Counted from the stretch's first letter, positions 52,253-61,658 are shown. The stretch is 64,000 nt of DNA from Allopusillimonas sp048270225 (GCA_048270225.1 JBLWTG010000011.1:62001-126000), one strand, 5' to 3'. Numbers and translations are program-made. The notes: a model not told the origin generated them from the letters alone.

Positions 52253-52749
52253 AGATGCTTGCAAGAGAAGTTCAAAACGTCCAAAACCCAGCGCTGGGTG
52301 CTGCGCTCGTCTGGCGATTTTGCTGTGGATACGTCGAGACGCATCGCATCGGTGCTCTACCGCCTCTGCCACTTCTCTTTCTTGTGTTGCCTATCGTTCT
52401 TCATCAGGCGACCTCGGAATTTGTGAAGCGCACTTATAAGAGTTCGGGATTGCGCGCGTTCGCCGCAAAGTTCGGAGATTCATCTGTGTGTAAGCAGGAC
52501 CTGCTGATTCAAATCCATGGCCGCTCAATTCGATGGCGCAAGCTCAGCCTGCAATCCATCGAGCTCGCCGCTGCGGGAAGCCTGATCAAACTCGCCGATA
52601 ACGGCGACGTCGTTCCACTATCGCGAACCAAGGCGAGAGGCTTGTCAGACGAGGTAAAACACCTTATGGATCTGGCGGAAAAGCTCGGCGCTTGGTTCGG
52701 TGAACTCACAGTGCACGAGATCGTGACTACGCTGAAAGTGAAGCTCTAA
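52249..52749 (+). CDS. ABC-3C system middle component
   Basis: This 166-residue protein has the characteristic opening NVQNPALGAALVWRFCCGY (residues 9-27), followed by a hydrophobic helix (PPLPLLFLVLPIVLHQATSEF). It also carries KLADNGDVVPLSRTKARG and a helical end, matching the three-component ABC system middle-component families. The start is GTG at 52249, overlapping the effector stop; an ATG at 52255 is an alternative. It should bridge effector and ATPase. Its TAA overlaps the ATPase ATG (TAATG). Confidence 0.7.
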   Translation: MKMLAREVQNVQNPALGAALVWRFCCGYVETHRIGALPPLPLLFLVLPIVLHQATSEFVKRTYKSSGLRAFAAKFGDSSVCKQDLLIQIHGRSIRWRKLSLQSIELAAAGSLIKLADNGDVVPLSRTKARGLSDEVKHLMDLAEKLGAWFGELTVHEIVTTLKVKL

Positions 52750-54731
52750 TGTATTTTCAGATTCGAGGGATTGTGCTCTGGCCGCGCAATGGGAACTTTG
52801 AGCCTCGCACGTTGAAGTTTGAGCTCGGAAAGGTGAACGTTATCAGTGGCGCGTCGCGCACTGGTAAATCAGCAGTAATTCCCATCATCGACTACTGCCT
52901 CGGTTCCAGCACCTGCTCAATTCCTGTGAACACCATCCGCAAGTACTGCGAGTGGTTTGGCATCGTTGTAGCGACGGCTCAAGGTGAAAAGCTCTTGGCT
53001 CGAAAGGAACCGGGGGCTCAGCGTAGCACCGACGAAATGTTTCTTCTGGAAGCCGAGAAAATAACTAAGATCCCCAGCCGCCTAACAAAGAACACGAACG
53101 CTGGAGCAGTCAAGAGGCTGCTTGACGACCTCGCCAATCTCTCCAATCTTGATTTTTCTGGTGGGGAAGCAGGTTCAGGGTTCGACGGGCGCCCGGCGTT
53201 CCGCGACTTGGCTGCTTTCACGTTCCAACCCCAGAACGTGGTTGCCAATCCTGACGTTTTATTTTTCAAGACCAACACCTACGAGCACAGAGAGAAGCTG
53301 AGGAAGATCTTCCCCTACGTGCTTGGTGCGGTCACACCGGCCTTGATGGCCAAGCAGTTCGAGTTGAACCGCACCCGTCAGCTCTTGCGTCGTAAAGAGA
53401 ACGAACTTAAGGACGCACAGGAGATCTCAGCACGGTGGCTTGCCGACTTGAGGTCCAAGTTTAGCGAGGCTCAAGAACTTGGTCTTGTCCCGAGGCTGGA
53501 GGATGACATTTCCCGGAACCAAATGATTGAGTCGCTTGAGGAAGTCGTCACTAAAACGGATCTAACTTTGGCGGTCAGCACAGCAACAATTTCGGAGGCG
53601 CTGCGTGAGCTGAACAGTTTAGAAAGCGAAGAGCGGGAGGTCTCACGTGAGCTCACCACCCTCCGCCATCGACTGGAAGAAATGAATCGGATGCGTGTTG
53701 GCATCCAGCAGTACGAAGCCGCACTCTCGGTGCAGCGCGGTCGGCTGCAGCTGTCGAGTTGGCTGGTGTCGCATGCGAACGGTGAGTCGGACTGCCCCAT
53801 GTGTGGCAGCCACACCGATTCGGCCAAACAAAAACTCCAAGGTCTCAGCCAGCGCCTGGAAGAGGTAGAGATGGCCGCGGGCGCAGACAAAGACAAAGAA
53901 GTGCCCGCAGCGTTCGATCGGGAGTTGCAGCGTGTCACCGCAGATGTTGGGAATGCAACCGAGCGTCTACGAGCCGTCCAGATTCGCAAGAAAGCGTTAA
54001 CTGGCAGATCAAAGGAAGCCAATGAACAGCAATTTTCCGTGAAGCGTACGGAGCGCTTCATAGGGAATCTCGAGTCGTCACTGGATCTCCATCGGAAGTT
54101 AGGCAGTGACAGCGAGCTCGTGGAGGAGGTTCGGACGCTTAAAGAAGCGATATTGGCGTTGGAAGGGGAGCTGCGCGGACAGGATATCGAGGCTCGGAAG
54201 CGCCGAGCTCTGCGGTCCATCAACACCAATGCGGGCAAGCTCTTGCCGCACCTCGACATTGAGAATCCGAACGATCCCATCTCGTTGGAGATCAGTGATC
54301 TAACCATTAAGGTACTCGGGTCCGAGCGCGATGACTACCTGTCTGAGATCGGAAGTGGCTCGAATTGGCTCTCATATCACTTGGCTGTACTGCTTTCTCT
54401 TCACCAGTTTTATCTGAGCCAAAAGAACAGCCCTGTGCCAGCATTTCTGGTGCTTGATCAACCTAGCCAGGTCTACTTTCCCAAGCACTTGGTCTCCAGG
54501 GACGTTGAAGTGGAAGATGACCCCAAGATACGTGACGAAGACGTGGATGCTGTTCGCAAAGCGTTCGAAGTGATGGGGAGCGTCGTACGGGGTGAAAAGG
54601 GGAGGCTCCAACTCATCGTTCTGGACCATGCGCCGAGTGAAGTGTGGGGCGGCATCGATGGAGTCATCGGTTTACCCGAATGGCGCGGTGGAACCAAGTT
54701 GGTTCCCTTGGAATGGCTGTCTGAGGTTTAA
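52749..54731 (+). CDS. DUF3732-type SMC/Rad50-like ABC ATPase
   Basis: This 660-residue ATPase has Walker A GASRTGKSAVIP near residue 35. About 350 residues of predominantly charged coiled coil follow, interrupted by a Rad50-style zinc hook CPMCG near residue 354. An ABC signature-like GSGSNWLSYHLAVLLSLHQF, Walker B AFLVLDQPSQVYFP and an H-loop LIVLDHAPSEVW follow. The usual catalytic Glu after the Walker B Asp is Gln here. It fits the sensor/motor of an ABC-3C conflict system that acts on nucleic acid ends or structures. Confidence 0.82.
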   Translation: MYFQIRGIVLWPRNGNFEPRTLKFELGKVNVISGASRTGKSAVIPIIDYCLGSSTCSIPVNTIRKYCEWFGIVVATAQGEKLLARKEPGAQRSTDEMFLLEAEKITKIPSRLTKNTNAGAVKRLLDDLANLSNLDFSGGEAGSGFDGRPAFRDLAAFTFQPQNVVANPDVLFFKTNTYEHREKLRKIFPYVLGAVTPALMAKQFELNRTRQLLRRKENELKDAQEISARWLADLRSKFSEAQELGLVPRLEDDISRNQMIESLEEVVTKTDLTLAVSTATISEALRELNSLESEEREVSRELTTLRHRLEEMNRMRVGIQQYEAALSVQRGRLQLSSWLVSHANGESDCPMCGSHTDSAKQKLQGLSQRLEEVEMAAGADKDKEVPAAFDRELQRVTADVGNATERLRAVQIRKKALTGRSKEANEQQFSVKRTERFIGNLESSLDLHRKLGSDSELVEEVRTLKEAILALEGELRGQDIEARKRRALRSINTNAGKLLPHLDIENPNDPISLEISDLTIKVLGSERDDYLSEIGSGSNWLSYHLAVLLSLHQFYLSQKNSPVPAFLVLDQPSQVYFPKHLVSRDVEVEDDPKIRDEDVDAVRKAFEVMGSVVRGEKGRLQLIVLDHAPSEVWGGIDGVIGLPEWRGGTKLVPLEWLSEV

Positions 54732-54748
54732 CCCACACGCTTTTGACC

Positions 54749-56116
54749 ATGAGCTACATTTGCCCCACCTGCGTTGGTGAATCGTTTCTTAGCCGTCTGG
54801 TGTCGACGGCTGCTGTAAAGGAGAATCCCTGCGAGTATTGCGAGAGCGGTGGGCCCGCCACTGAAATTTCATTCGTCGCTCAGCGATGCTCCGAAGTCAT
54901 ATCGACCTTCTTTGAGGTGTCGAGTTGCACAATGGCTGTCATGCATTTCAACAGAAAGCCCGCCGGCGAGAGCCTTGCCGAGATTGTCGAGCGCCTGACA
55001 TCGATGCCGGGTAAGGCTGTGGAAGATGTTACCGAAGAGCTCACTCAGTGGTGGTATGACTGTGATACCGGAGAAGAGTTGTATGGGGATGACCCGTATT
55101 TTGTACCCCGACGCGACATCGGCTCTCCTTTGATTGCCGCTTGGACCGAGATGGAGAGCAGCCTTAGAACGGAGGCCAGGTACCTGAATCCGAAGGTGGG
55201 CCAGTTCATGGAGCAGGTGTTCGGTGGCTTATCTGACCATGTGGCAGCCAGTGGCAACTCGGTACTCGTTGACGCTGGGGCAGATACTTCCATATCTGAG
55301 CTATATCGCGCACGTGTTTTTCAGTCAGAGAAGAGTCTTGAAGTTGCCCTGCAGCACCCGGAACGAACCTTGGGAGCTCCACCGGCCGGACTGAGCGGCG
55401 GCGGACGTATGAACGCCGCCGGTCAGCCAGCCTTTTACGGCGCCCTAGATGAGCAGACGGCGATTGCGGAAATCCGCCCACCTGTCGGGAGTTGGGCGGC
55501 TGTAGCCAAATTTCGGATCACTCGTCCCTTGAAGCTTTTGGATCTCCTACTGCTTGAAGAAGCGCAGCTGAAACCAAAGTCCAGTTTCTTTGATCCAACC
55601 ACTGTCGCTGCAGCTCAGCGACTTTCATTTCTTCGTGAATTGGCCGGGCGCATGACGGCGCCAGTCATGCCGGAAAATCAAAATCACAACTACCTCATCA
55701 CTCAAGTCGTCGCCGACTATTTGGCAATGCTTGCTGGCGTCTCGGTCGATGGGATTATCTATCCGTCTGCACAGCGCTCTGGCTCGAGGGATTCCGATGG
55801 CATCAATGTCGTTCTGTTCCACAAATCTGCGATTGCGTCTCACGCGCGCGTTGAACAAGCGACAGCAGTAGCCGAACTGCGAACGTACATAGACGAAGAG
55901 CCAGGTAGTTACTTTGACCCTACGATCATGTTCTTAGAGAAAAAGATTCAACCCCTTAGCTGGAGGCTCCCTGGCTACCAGCCAGAGCCTGCCCTTGAAC
56001 TAGTATCGGACGGAATTCAGTTGCATCACATCAAGGCTGTCGAATTCACAACTGAAGAGGTGCCACTGAAAGTCATCGAGAGTGATCCTCGTGTCCGCCA
56101 TGAAGGCACAGCCTGA
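54749..56116 (+). CDS. Zinc-ribbon plus RES-domain protein (putative NAD-degrading toxin)
   Basis: This 455-residue protein has an N-terminal CPTC...CEYC zinc ribbon (about residues 4-31), a middle helical region of about 150 residues like the HEPN/RES N-terminal domains, and a RES domain from residue 200. It carries GRMNAAGQPAFYGALDEQTA, IAEIRPPVGSWAAVAKF and RSGSRDSDGINVVLF, the Arg, Glu and Ser that name the family. RES toxins hydrolyse or phosphorylyse NAD+. ATG at 54749 is used; TTG two codons earlier is weaker. It lies 17 bp after the ATPase gene, same strand, so the four genes form one operon. Confidence 0.78.
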   Translation: MSYICPTCVGESFLSRLVSTAAVKENPCEYCESGGPATEISFVAQRCSEVISTFFEVSSCTMAVMHFNRKPAGESLAEIVERLTSMPGKAVEDVTEELTQWWYDCDTGEELYGDDPYFVPRRDIGSPLIAAWTEMESSLRTEARYLNPKVGQFMEQVFGGLSDHVAASGNSVLVDAGADTSISELYRARVFQSEKSLEVALQHPERTLGAPPAGLSGGGRMNAAGQPAFYGALDEQTAIAEIRPPVGSWAAVAKFRITRPLKLLDLLLLEEAQLKPKSSFFDPTTVAAAQRLSFLRELAGRMTAPVMPENQNHNYLITQVVADYLAMLAGVSVDGIIYPSAQRSGSRDSDGINVVLFHKSAIASHARVEQATAVAELRTYIDEEPGSYFDPTIMFLEKKIQPLSWRLPGYQPEPALELVSDGIQLHHIKAVEFTTEEVPLKVIESDPRVRHEGTA

Positions 56117-56490
56117 GCTATCAGGACGGTTTGACTCCCCACCAACAAGACGAGTGCCAGCGTCTAACGTGGCAAAGACATTCAAATAGCACCTAGTTTC
56201 GAAAATAATAGGCGACAGGTTTCAGCCGTAACAACTACTTGATTGCAGAACTTGATCGACAGCGCCCAACCTAAAGCGGTCACCCAAGAGAAGGCGCTGA
56301 CCGTCCGCTTCTGGCCGATATCGGACCGTTCATCTGCTGTGACTTAATGCTACACGTTCGGTGGAGGTTTGCGGAAGTACGCTATAGAACTGAGAGCCAT
56401 AACTGGTGAGCCCGTGCCAACTTCCCTCCTCTCCAGGCAATCGATAGGCATCCTTGATGAGCGATTACCCAAACTGAGGATCGTGCCCCG
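56117..56490. other. Right edge of the island, no gene seen
   Basis: There is no credible reading frame in this stretch. It contains a hairpin at 56303-56326 (GTCCG, CGGAC) that loosely resembles the one at 50761-50780 on the other side of the four-gene module. Composition returns to the chromosomal norm at gyrB. Confidence 0.4.
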
Positions 56491-56494
56491 TCAA

Positions 56495-56524
56495 AAAAAT
56501 GACCGCAATTAGGCGGTCATTTTT
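56495..56524. terminator. Bidirectional intrinsic terminator
   Basis: AAAA-ATGACCGC (56495-56506) pairs with GCGGTCAT-TTTT (56513-56524) around a 6-nt loop, followed by T residues on both strands. It ends both the island operon from the left and the minus-strand gyrB transcript, whose stop lies about 70 bp away. Confidence 0.85.
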
Positions 56525-56590
56525 ACTAGGCACAGTGAGTGGCCAACTTTTCCCTAAAACTTGGCCATCTTTTCCGAAATCCAACAAGCA

Positions 56591-59041
56591 TCACACATCA
56601 ATATTCCCCGCCTGCAGCGCATGCGTTTCGATGAACTCCCGGCGCGGCTCGACATGGTCGCCCATCAGTGTCGTGAACACTTCATCGGCGGCAATCGCGT
56701 CTTCCACCTGTACACGCAGCAAACGGCGAACGGCGGGATCCATAGTGGTTTCCCAGAGCTGCTGGGGATTCATCTCGCCCAGACCCTTGTAGCGCTGCTT
56801 GCTGATGCTGCGGTCGGCCTCGCCGCGCAGCCACTGCATGGCTTCGCGGAAGTCGGACACGGGTTTTTCCTTGCGCTTGTCGCCTTCGCCGCGGGCAATG
56901 ACCGCGCCCTCGCCCATCAGGCCAAGAAAGGTCTGTGCCGCGCGCGCCAGCGTGGCATAGTCCGCGCCGCGCACGAATGTGCGGTCGAACACGCTGACAC
57001 GCACATTGCCGTGATGCATGCGGTTCAACACCAGGCGCCAGGCGTCACCTTCGTCGTTGGCCTGCACCTGCACCGACACCGCATTGGGCAGAGCAGGATC
57101 AAACAGTGCATCGCGCAAGCGCTGCGCTGAAGCCTCTGCCTGCCCGGCATCGTCCAGATTGATTTCGACGCCTTCGGCCATGGCCGACAGCGCGTCGTGA
57201 TCCAGGTGGCGCGATGCCCTGGTGATCACGGAGTCCGCCATCACATACTGGCGGGCAAGATTGGCCAGCGTTTCGCCCACAATCGGCTCGGCGCCCTGCC
57301 GCACGACAAGCGAGGCGTCCTTCAAGGCTACCTGCAGCATGAACTGCGCCTCTTCGGCATCGTCCTTGAGATAGCGTTCTTCGCGGCCGACCTTGACCTT
57401 GTACAGCGGCGGCTGGGCAATATAGATATGGCCGCGCTCAACCAGTTCCGGCATCTGGCGATAGAGCAGCGTCAGCAACAGCGTGCGGATGTGCGCGCCG
57501 TCGACGTCGGCATCGGTCATGATGATGATGCGGTGGTAGCGCAGCTTGTCGATGTTGAAATCGGGACCTATGCTCGTGCCGAGCGCCGTGATCAGCGTAG
57601 TGATCTGCTCGCTGGACACCAGGCGGTCAAAGCGCGCCTTTTCGACATTGAGCACCTTGCCCCGCAACGGCAGGATGGCCTGAAACTTGCGGTCGCGGCC
57701 CTGCTTGGCCGAACCCCCGGCCGAGTCGCCCTCCACAATGTAGATCTCACACAAGGCGGGGTCTTTTTCCTGACAGTCGGCCAGCTTGCCCGGCAGGCCG
57801 GCGCCCTCGAGTACGCTCTTGCGGCGCGTCATTTCGCGCGCCTTGCGCGCGGCATCGCGTGCGCGTGCAGCCTCGATCACCTTGTTGCACAAAGCCTTGG
57901 CGTCGTTCGGGTGTTCCAGCAGCCAGGTTTCCAGCGTGCGTGCGACGGCTTCCTCAACGGCTGGACGCACTTCGCTGGACACCAGCTTGTCCTTGGTCTG
58001 GCTGCTGAACTTGGGCTCGGGCACCTTGACCGACAGCACGCAGGCCAGGCCTTCGCGCATGTCGTCGCCGGTGGTATCGACCTTGGCCTTCTTGGCCAGT
58101 TCGTTGTCCGCGATGTATTTGTTCAGCACCCGCGTCATGGCGGCGCGCAGGCCGGTCAGGTGAGTGCCGCCGTCGCGCTGGGGAATATTGTTGGTAAAGC
58201 ACAGCACGGTTTCGGTATAGCTGTCGTTCCATTGCATGGCTACGTCCACGCCGATGGGTGCCTCGTTCACGACCGACTCGGTGCTGACCGCGAACACATT
58301 GGGATGCAGTACCGTCTTGCTGCGATTGATGTATTCGACAAAGCCCTGAACCCCGCCCAGGAAGGCGAAGTTTTCTTCCTTGCCCGTGCGCTCGTCCAGC
58401 AGGCGGATCTTGACGCCGTTGTTCAGAAAGGACAGCTCACGCAGGCGCTTGGCCAGCACATCGTAGTGATACTCGATGTTTTCGAAGATCTCCTCATCGG
58501 CCAGGAACTGCACACGCGTGCCCGAGGCTTCCGTCGTGCCGATGACCTTGAGCGCTTCCACACGCTCGCCGCGGCGAAACTCCATTTCGTGCTGCTGGCC
58601 GTTGCGCGAGATCGTCAGGCGCAGCCAGCTGGACAGCGCATTCACGCAGGATACCCCCACGCCGTGCAAGCCGCCCGACACTTTGTAGGAGTTGTGGTCA
58701 AACTTGCCGCCGGCATGCAGTTCCGTCATCACGATTTCGGCGGCGCTGCGATGCTGTTCATCGTCCTTATGCACGTCTGTCGGAATGCCCCGGCCGTTGT
58801 CGCTGACCGAAATGCTGTTGTCCGCATGGATGGTTACCACGATATCGTCGCAATAGCCGGCCAATGCTTCGTCGATGGCATTATCGACCACCTCGAAGAC
58901 CATGTGATGCAGGCCGGTGCCATCGGACGTATCGCCGATGTACATACCCGGACGCTTGCGCACGGCCTCCAGGCCCTTGAGCATCTTGATGGAATCGGCG
59001 CCGTATCCGTTGGTGGAAGCGTTGGAAGTTTGATCTGACAT
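56591..59041 (-). CDS. gyrB: DNA gyrase subunit B
   Basis: This 816-residue type II topoisomerase subunit has the GHKL ATP site (EVVDNAIDEALAGYCDD, DNGRGIPTDVHKD, GGLHGVGVSCVNALS), the transducer domain and the Toprim motif EGDSAGGSAKQGRDRKFQAI. The proteobacterial insert of about 165 residues lies in the last third, and the C-terminus ends in the GyrA-contact block (RYKGLGEMNPQQLWETTMDP). It introduces negative supercoils with GyrA. It is in the dnaA-dnaN-gyrB order, 86 bp after dnaN. Confidence 0.98.
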   Translation of the reverse strand: MSDQTSNASTNGYGADSIKMLKGLEAVRKRPGMYIGDTSDGTGLHHMVFEVVDNAIDEALAGYCDDIVVTIHADNSISVSDNGRGIPTDVHKDDEQHRSAAEIVMTELHAGGKFDHNSYKVSGGLHGVGVSCVNALSSWLRLTISRNGQQHEMEFRRGERVEALKVIGTTEASGTRVQFLADEEIFENIEYHYDVLAKRLRELSFLNNGVKIRLLDERTGKEENFAFLGGVQGFVEYINRSKTVLHPNVFAVSTESVVNEAPIGVDVAMQWNDSYTETVLCFTNNIPQRDGGTHLTGLRAAMTRVLNKYIADNELAKKAKVDTTGDDMREGLACVLSVKVPEPKFSSQTKDKLVSSEVRPAVEEAVARTLETWLLEHPNDAKALCNKVIEAARARDAARKAREMTRRKSVLEGAGLPGKLADCQEKDPALCEIYIVEGDSAGGSAKQGRDRKFQAILPLRGKVLNVEKARFDRLVSSEQITTLITALGTSIGPDFNIDKLRYHRIIIMTDADVDGAHIRTLLLTLLYRQMPELVERGHIYIAQPPLYKVKVGREERYLKDDAEEAQFMLQVALKDASLVVRQGAEPIVGETLANLARQYVMADSVITRASRHLDHDALSAMAEGVEINLDDAGQAEASAQRLRDALFDPALPNAVSVQVQANDEGDAWRLVLNRMHHGNVRVSVFDRTFVRGADYATLARAAQTFLGLMGEGAVIARGEGDKRKEKPVSDFREAMQWLRGEADRSISKQRYKGLGEMNPQQLWETTMDPAVRRLLRVQVEDAIAADEVFTTLMGDHVEPRREFIETHALQAGNIDV

Positions 59042-59127
59042 AGTTTTTCGGAAACCTTATATAAGCCTGGCGGGCGGCTGCACAGATGCGCCGGGCAGGA
59101 GGCCCGGCGCGTGAAGCATGCAGAACC

Positions 59128-60237
59128 CTAGATACGCATCGGCATGACGACGTACTTGAACTGGTCGTCATCCGGCGAAGTGATCAGCGCCGATGCGTTG
59201 ACGTCCGGCTGCACCGACCACTGCACCGTTTCGGTTTTGACATTGGCCAGCACGTCCAGCAGATAGCTGACGTTGAAGCCGACATCAAGCGCCTCGTGGC
59301 CATAATCGATATCGATTTCTTCCTGGGCTTCTTCCTGCTCGGCATTGGAGGACGAAATCTTGAGCAGGTTGTCGGACAGCTGAACCCGCACACCCTTGAG
59401 CTTGTCCGTGGTGAGAATGGCGGCCCGATGCAGCGCGCCCTGCAGCTCGTCGCGGTTGACCGAGAAATGCCGCGTGTAATTGCTGGGGATGACGCGCGTG
59501 AAATCAGGGAACTTGCCCTCGACCAGCTTGGAGACAAGCTCGACATCGCCAAAACGGAAACGTATCTGCCCGGTGGCAACGTCAATGGAAACCGGCTCGT
59601 CGGTGTCGGCCAGCAGACGCTGCATTTCAAGCACCGTCTTGCGCGGCACGATGACATCGTGCTTGCCCTCTATGCCTTCAACCGTCGCGCCGCTGTGCGC
59701 CAGGCGGTGGCCATCGGTTGCCACGGCGCGGACAAAACCGGGCTCGAACACAAACAGCAGGCCGTTCAGGTAGTAACGGATATCCTGCTGCGCCATGGCA
59801 AAGTGCACCGAATTGAACAGGTGCTTGAGCGCCTTTTGCGGCAGCGTGAACGAAACATCCCACTTTTCGGGCTGCGCCAGAATGGGAAACTCGGGCGCGG
59901 GCATGGTTTGCAGCGCAAAGCGGCTTTTTCCGGATTGCACGGAAAGCTTGGCCGAGGACAGAGCCAGCTTGACGTCGCCGGTATCGGGCAGCGCGCGCAG
60001 GATATCAAGCAGCTTGCGCGCGGCAACGGTGGTGGACTCATTGTCTTCACCGACACCAAATTGCGCATGCGTCGTAATCTGGACTTCGAGGTCGGTTGCG
60101 ATGAAAGCCACGCTGTTGCCTTCCTTGCGCAACAGAATGTTGGCAAGTATCGGCAACGTGTTCCTACGTTCGACGATACCCGCTACCGTCGACAAGGGTT
60201 TGAGCACTTCATCTCGAGTCGCTTGTACGAGTTGCAT
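59128..60237 (-). CDS. dnaN: DNA polymerase III beta sliding clamp
   Basis: This 369-residue ring-forming clamp tethers polymerases. It has three repeated domains: ERRNTLPILANILL in the first, LNGLLFVFEPGFVRAVATDG and HRLAHS in the second, and VEGKFPDFTRVIP in the third, ending YVVMPMRI, whose MPMR-type tail is universal. It starts 2 bp after the dnaA stop. Confidence 0.98.
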   Translation of the reverse strand: MQLVQATRDEVLKPLSTVAGIVERRNTLPILANILLRKEGNSVAFIATDLEVQITTHAQFGVGEDNESTTVAARKLLDILRALPDTGDVKLALSSAKLSVQSGKSRFALQTMPAPEFPILAQPEKWDVSFTLPQKALKHLFNSVHFAMAQQDIRYYLNGLLFVFEPGFVRAVATDGHRLAHSGATVEGIEGKHDVIVPRKTVLEMQRLLADTDEPVSIDVATGQIRFRFGDVELVSKLVEGKFPDFTRVIPSNYTRHFSVNRDELQGALHRAAILTTDKLKGVRVQLSDNLLKISSSNAEQEEAQEEIDIDYGHEALDVGFNVSYLLDVLANVKTETVQWSVQPDVNASALITSPDDDQFKYVVMPMRI

Positions 60238-60239
60238 GA

Positions 60240-61658
60240 TTATCCTTTCAGGGTTTGTTCTAGTACGTGAAGGGCATGGTTAAGCTCGGTCTGCTTGGAC
60301 CGGGCGTCGGCGATTTTACGCACCGCGTGCAATACGGTGGTGTGATCCCGCCCGCCGAATAGATCGCCAATTTCGGGCAGGCTTTTCTGGGTGAGTTCCT
60401 TGGCCAGGTACATGGCGACCTGGCGCGGCATGGCGATGTTGGCGGGCCGGCGTTTCGAATACATGTCGGCCACCTTGATCTTGTAGAAATCGGCCACCGT
60501 CTTCTGGATGTTCTCGACGGTAATCTGCCCGTTGGACACCGACAGCAGATCCTTGAGCGCATCCTTGCAGACCTCGACGGTCAGCACTTCGCGGCCATGG
60601 AAACGCGCGTATGCGGACACCTTGCGAAGCGCGCCTTCGAGTTCGCGCACATTGCTGCGCAAGTGTTTGGCGATGAAGAAGGCGACTTCTTCGGGCATGT
60701 TCACGCCTTCGGAGGAGGCCTTGTGCAGCAGAATGGCCACCCGCATCTCCAGCTCGGGCGGCTCGATGGCCACGGTAAGGCCCGAATCGAAACGCGAGAT
60801 CAGGCGGCTGTCGATGTTGGCCAGTTCCTTGGGATAGGTATCCGAGGTAATGATGATCTGCTTGCGCTGCGCGACCATGGCTTCGAAGGCGTAGAAGAAC
60901 TCTTCCTGCGTGCGGTTCTTGCCTGCAAAAAACTGGATGTCGTCGATCAGCAGCAGATCGAGCGAGTGGTAATAACGCTTGAACTCGTCGAAGGCTTTGC
61001 GCTGATAGGCCTTGACCACGTCGGACACGTACTGGTCGGCATGCACATAGCGCACTCGCGTACCCGTGCCGTTGGCCACCAGCGCATTGCCGATAGCGTG
61101 GATCAGGTGTGTTTTGCCCAGGCCTACGCCGCCGTACAGGAACAGCGGGTTGTAGGACACGCCAGGGTTTTCGGCGACCTGCAGCGCAGCGGCGCGCGCC
61201 AGCTGGTTGGCCTTGCCGGTTACGAAATTCTTGAAGGTGAGATCCGTATTGAGCCGGGAGCGGTCGTTGGCCGCTTCGGCCGCGGCATTGGCGGCAGCCG
61301 CACTGACCGGGCTGGCCGCGGCCGACTGCGTCGCCGGGGCTGGCGGCGCGCCGACCGACAACGGCGCGGCAGCGGCGCGCGCGGGGGCCGCGCCGCGTTG
61401 GGCGCCTCCCGAGGCACTGGCCAGCTCAAAGGCAACCTGCACAGGCCGCTCGTACCATTCGGAGGCAAGGCGCTCGATATCGTGCGAAAAATTCTTGCGC
61501 ACCCAGTCAAGCTTGAACCGATTGGGCGCAGATACCCGCAGCACCGCCTGCGCTTCATCGAACGCAACGGGTACAAGAGGGCGTATCCAGGCGCTAATTT
61601 GCTGCGGAGGTAGGTCCTGCTCCAGACGCTGGACGCAGGTCTGCCAGAAATCTTTCAT
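60240..61658 (-). CDS. dnaA: Chromosomal replication initiator DnaA
   Basis: This 472-residue AAA+ initiator has domain I (MKDFWQTCVQRLEQDLPPQQ) and an alanine/proline-rich linker (about residues 85-140). The ATPase has P-loop GGVGLGKTHLIHAIGN, Walker B LLLIDDIQFF and sensor regions. Domain IV carries the signature GGRDHTTVLHAVRKI that reads DnaA boxes. ATG at 61658 gives the conserved domain I start; the 22-residue upstream extension crosses the promoter. The single DnaA box upstream suggests autoregulation. Confidence 0.98.
   Translation of the reverse strand: MKDFWQTCVQRLEQDLPPQQISAWIRPLVPVAFDEAQAVLRVSAPNRFKLDWVRKNFSHDIERLASEWYERPVQVAFELASASGGAQRGAAPARAAAAPLSVGAPPAPATQSAAASPVSAAAANAAAEAANDRSRLNTDLTFKNFVTGKANQLARAAALQVAENPGVSYNPLFLYGGVGLGKTHLIHAIGNALVANGTGTRVRYVHADQYVSDVVKAYQRKAFDEFKRYYHSLDLLLIDDIQFFAGKNRTQEEFFYAFEAMVAQRKQIIITSDTYPKELANIDSRLISRFDSGLTVAIEPPELEMRVAILLHKASSEGVNMPEEVAFFIAKHLRSNVRELEGALRKVSAYARFHGREVLTVEVCKDALKDLLSVSNGQITVENIQKTVADFYKIKVADMYSKRRPANIAMPRQVAMYLAKELTQKSLPEIGDLFGGRDHTTVLHAVRKIADARSKQTELNHALHVLEQTLKG

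Noticed and set aside
57197..59038. 613-codon plus-strand frame opposite gyrB
   Set aside because: Exact antisense of gyrB codons; Gln/His/Arg/Ala-rich with no domain.
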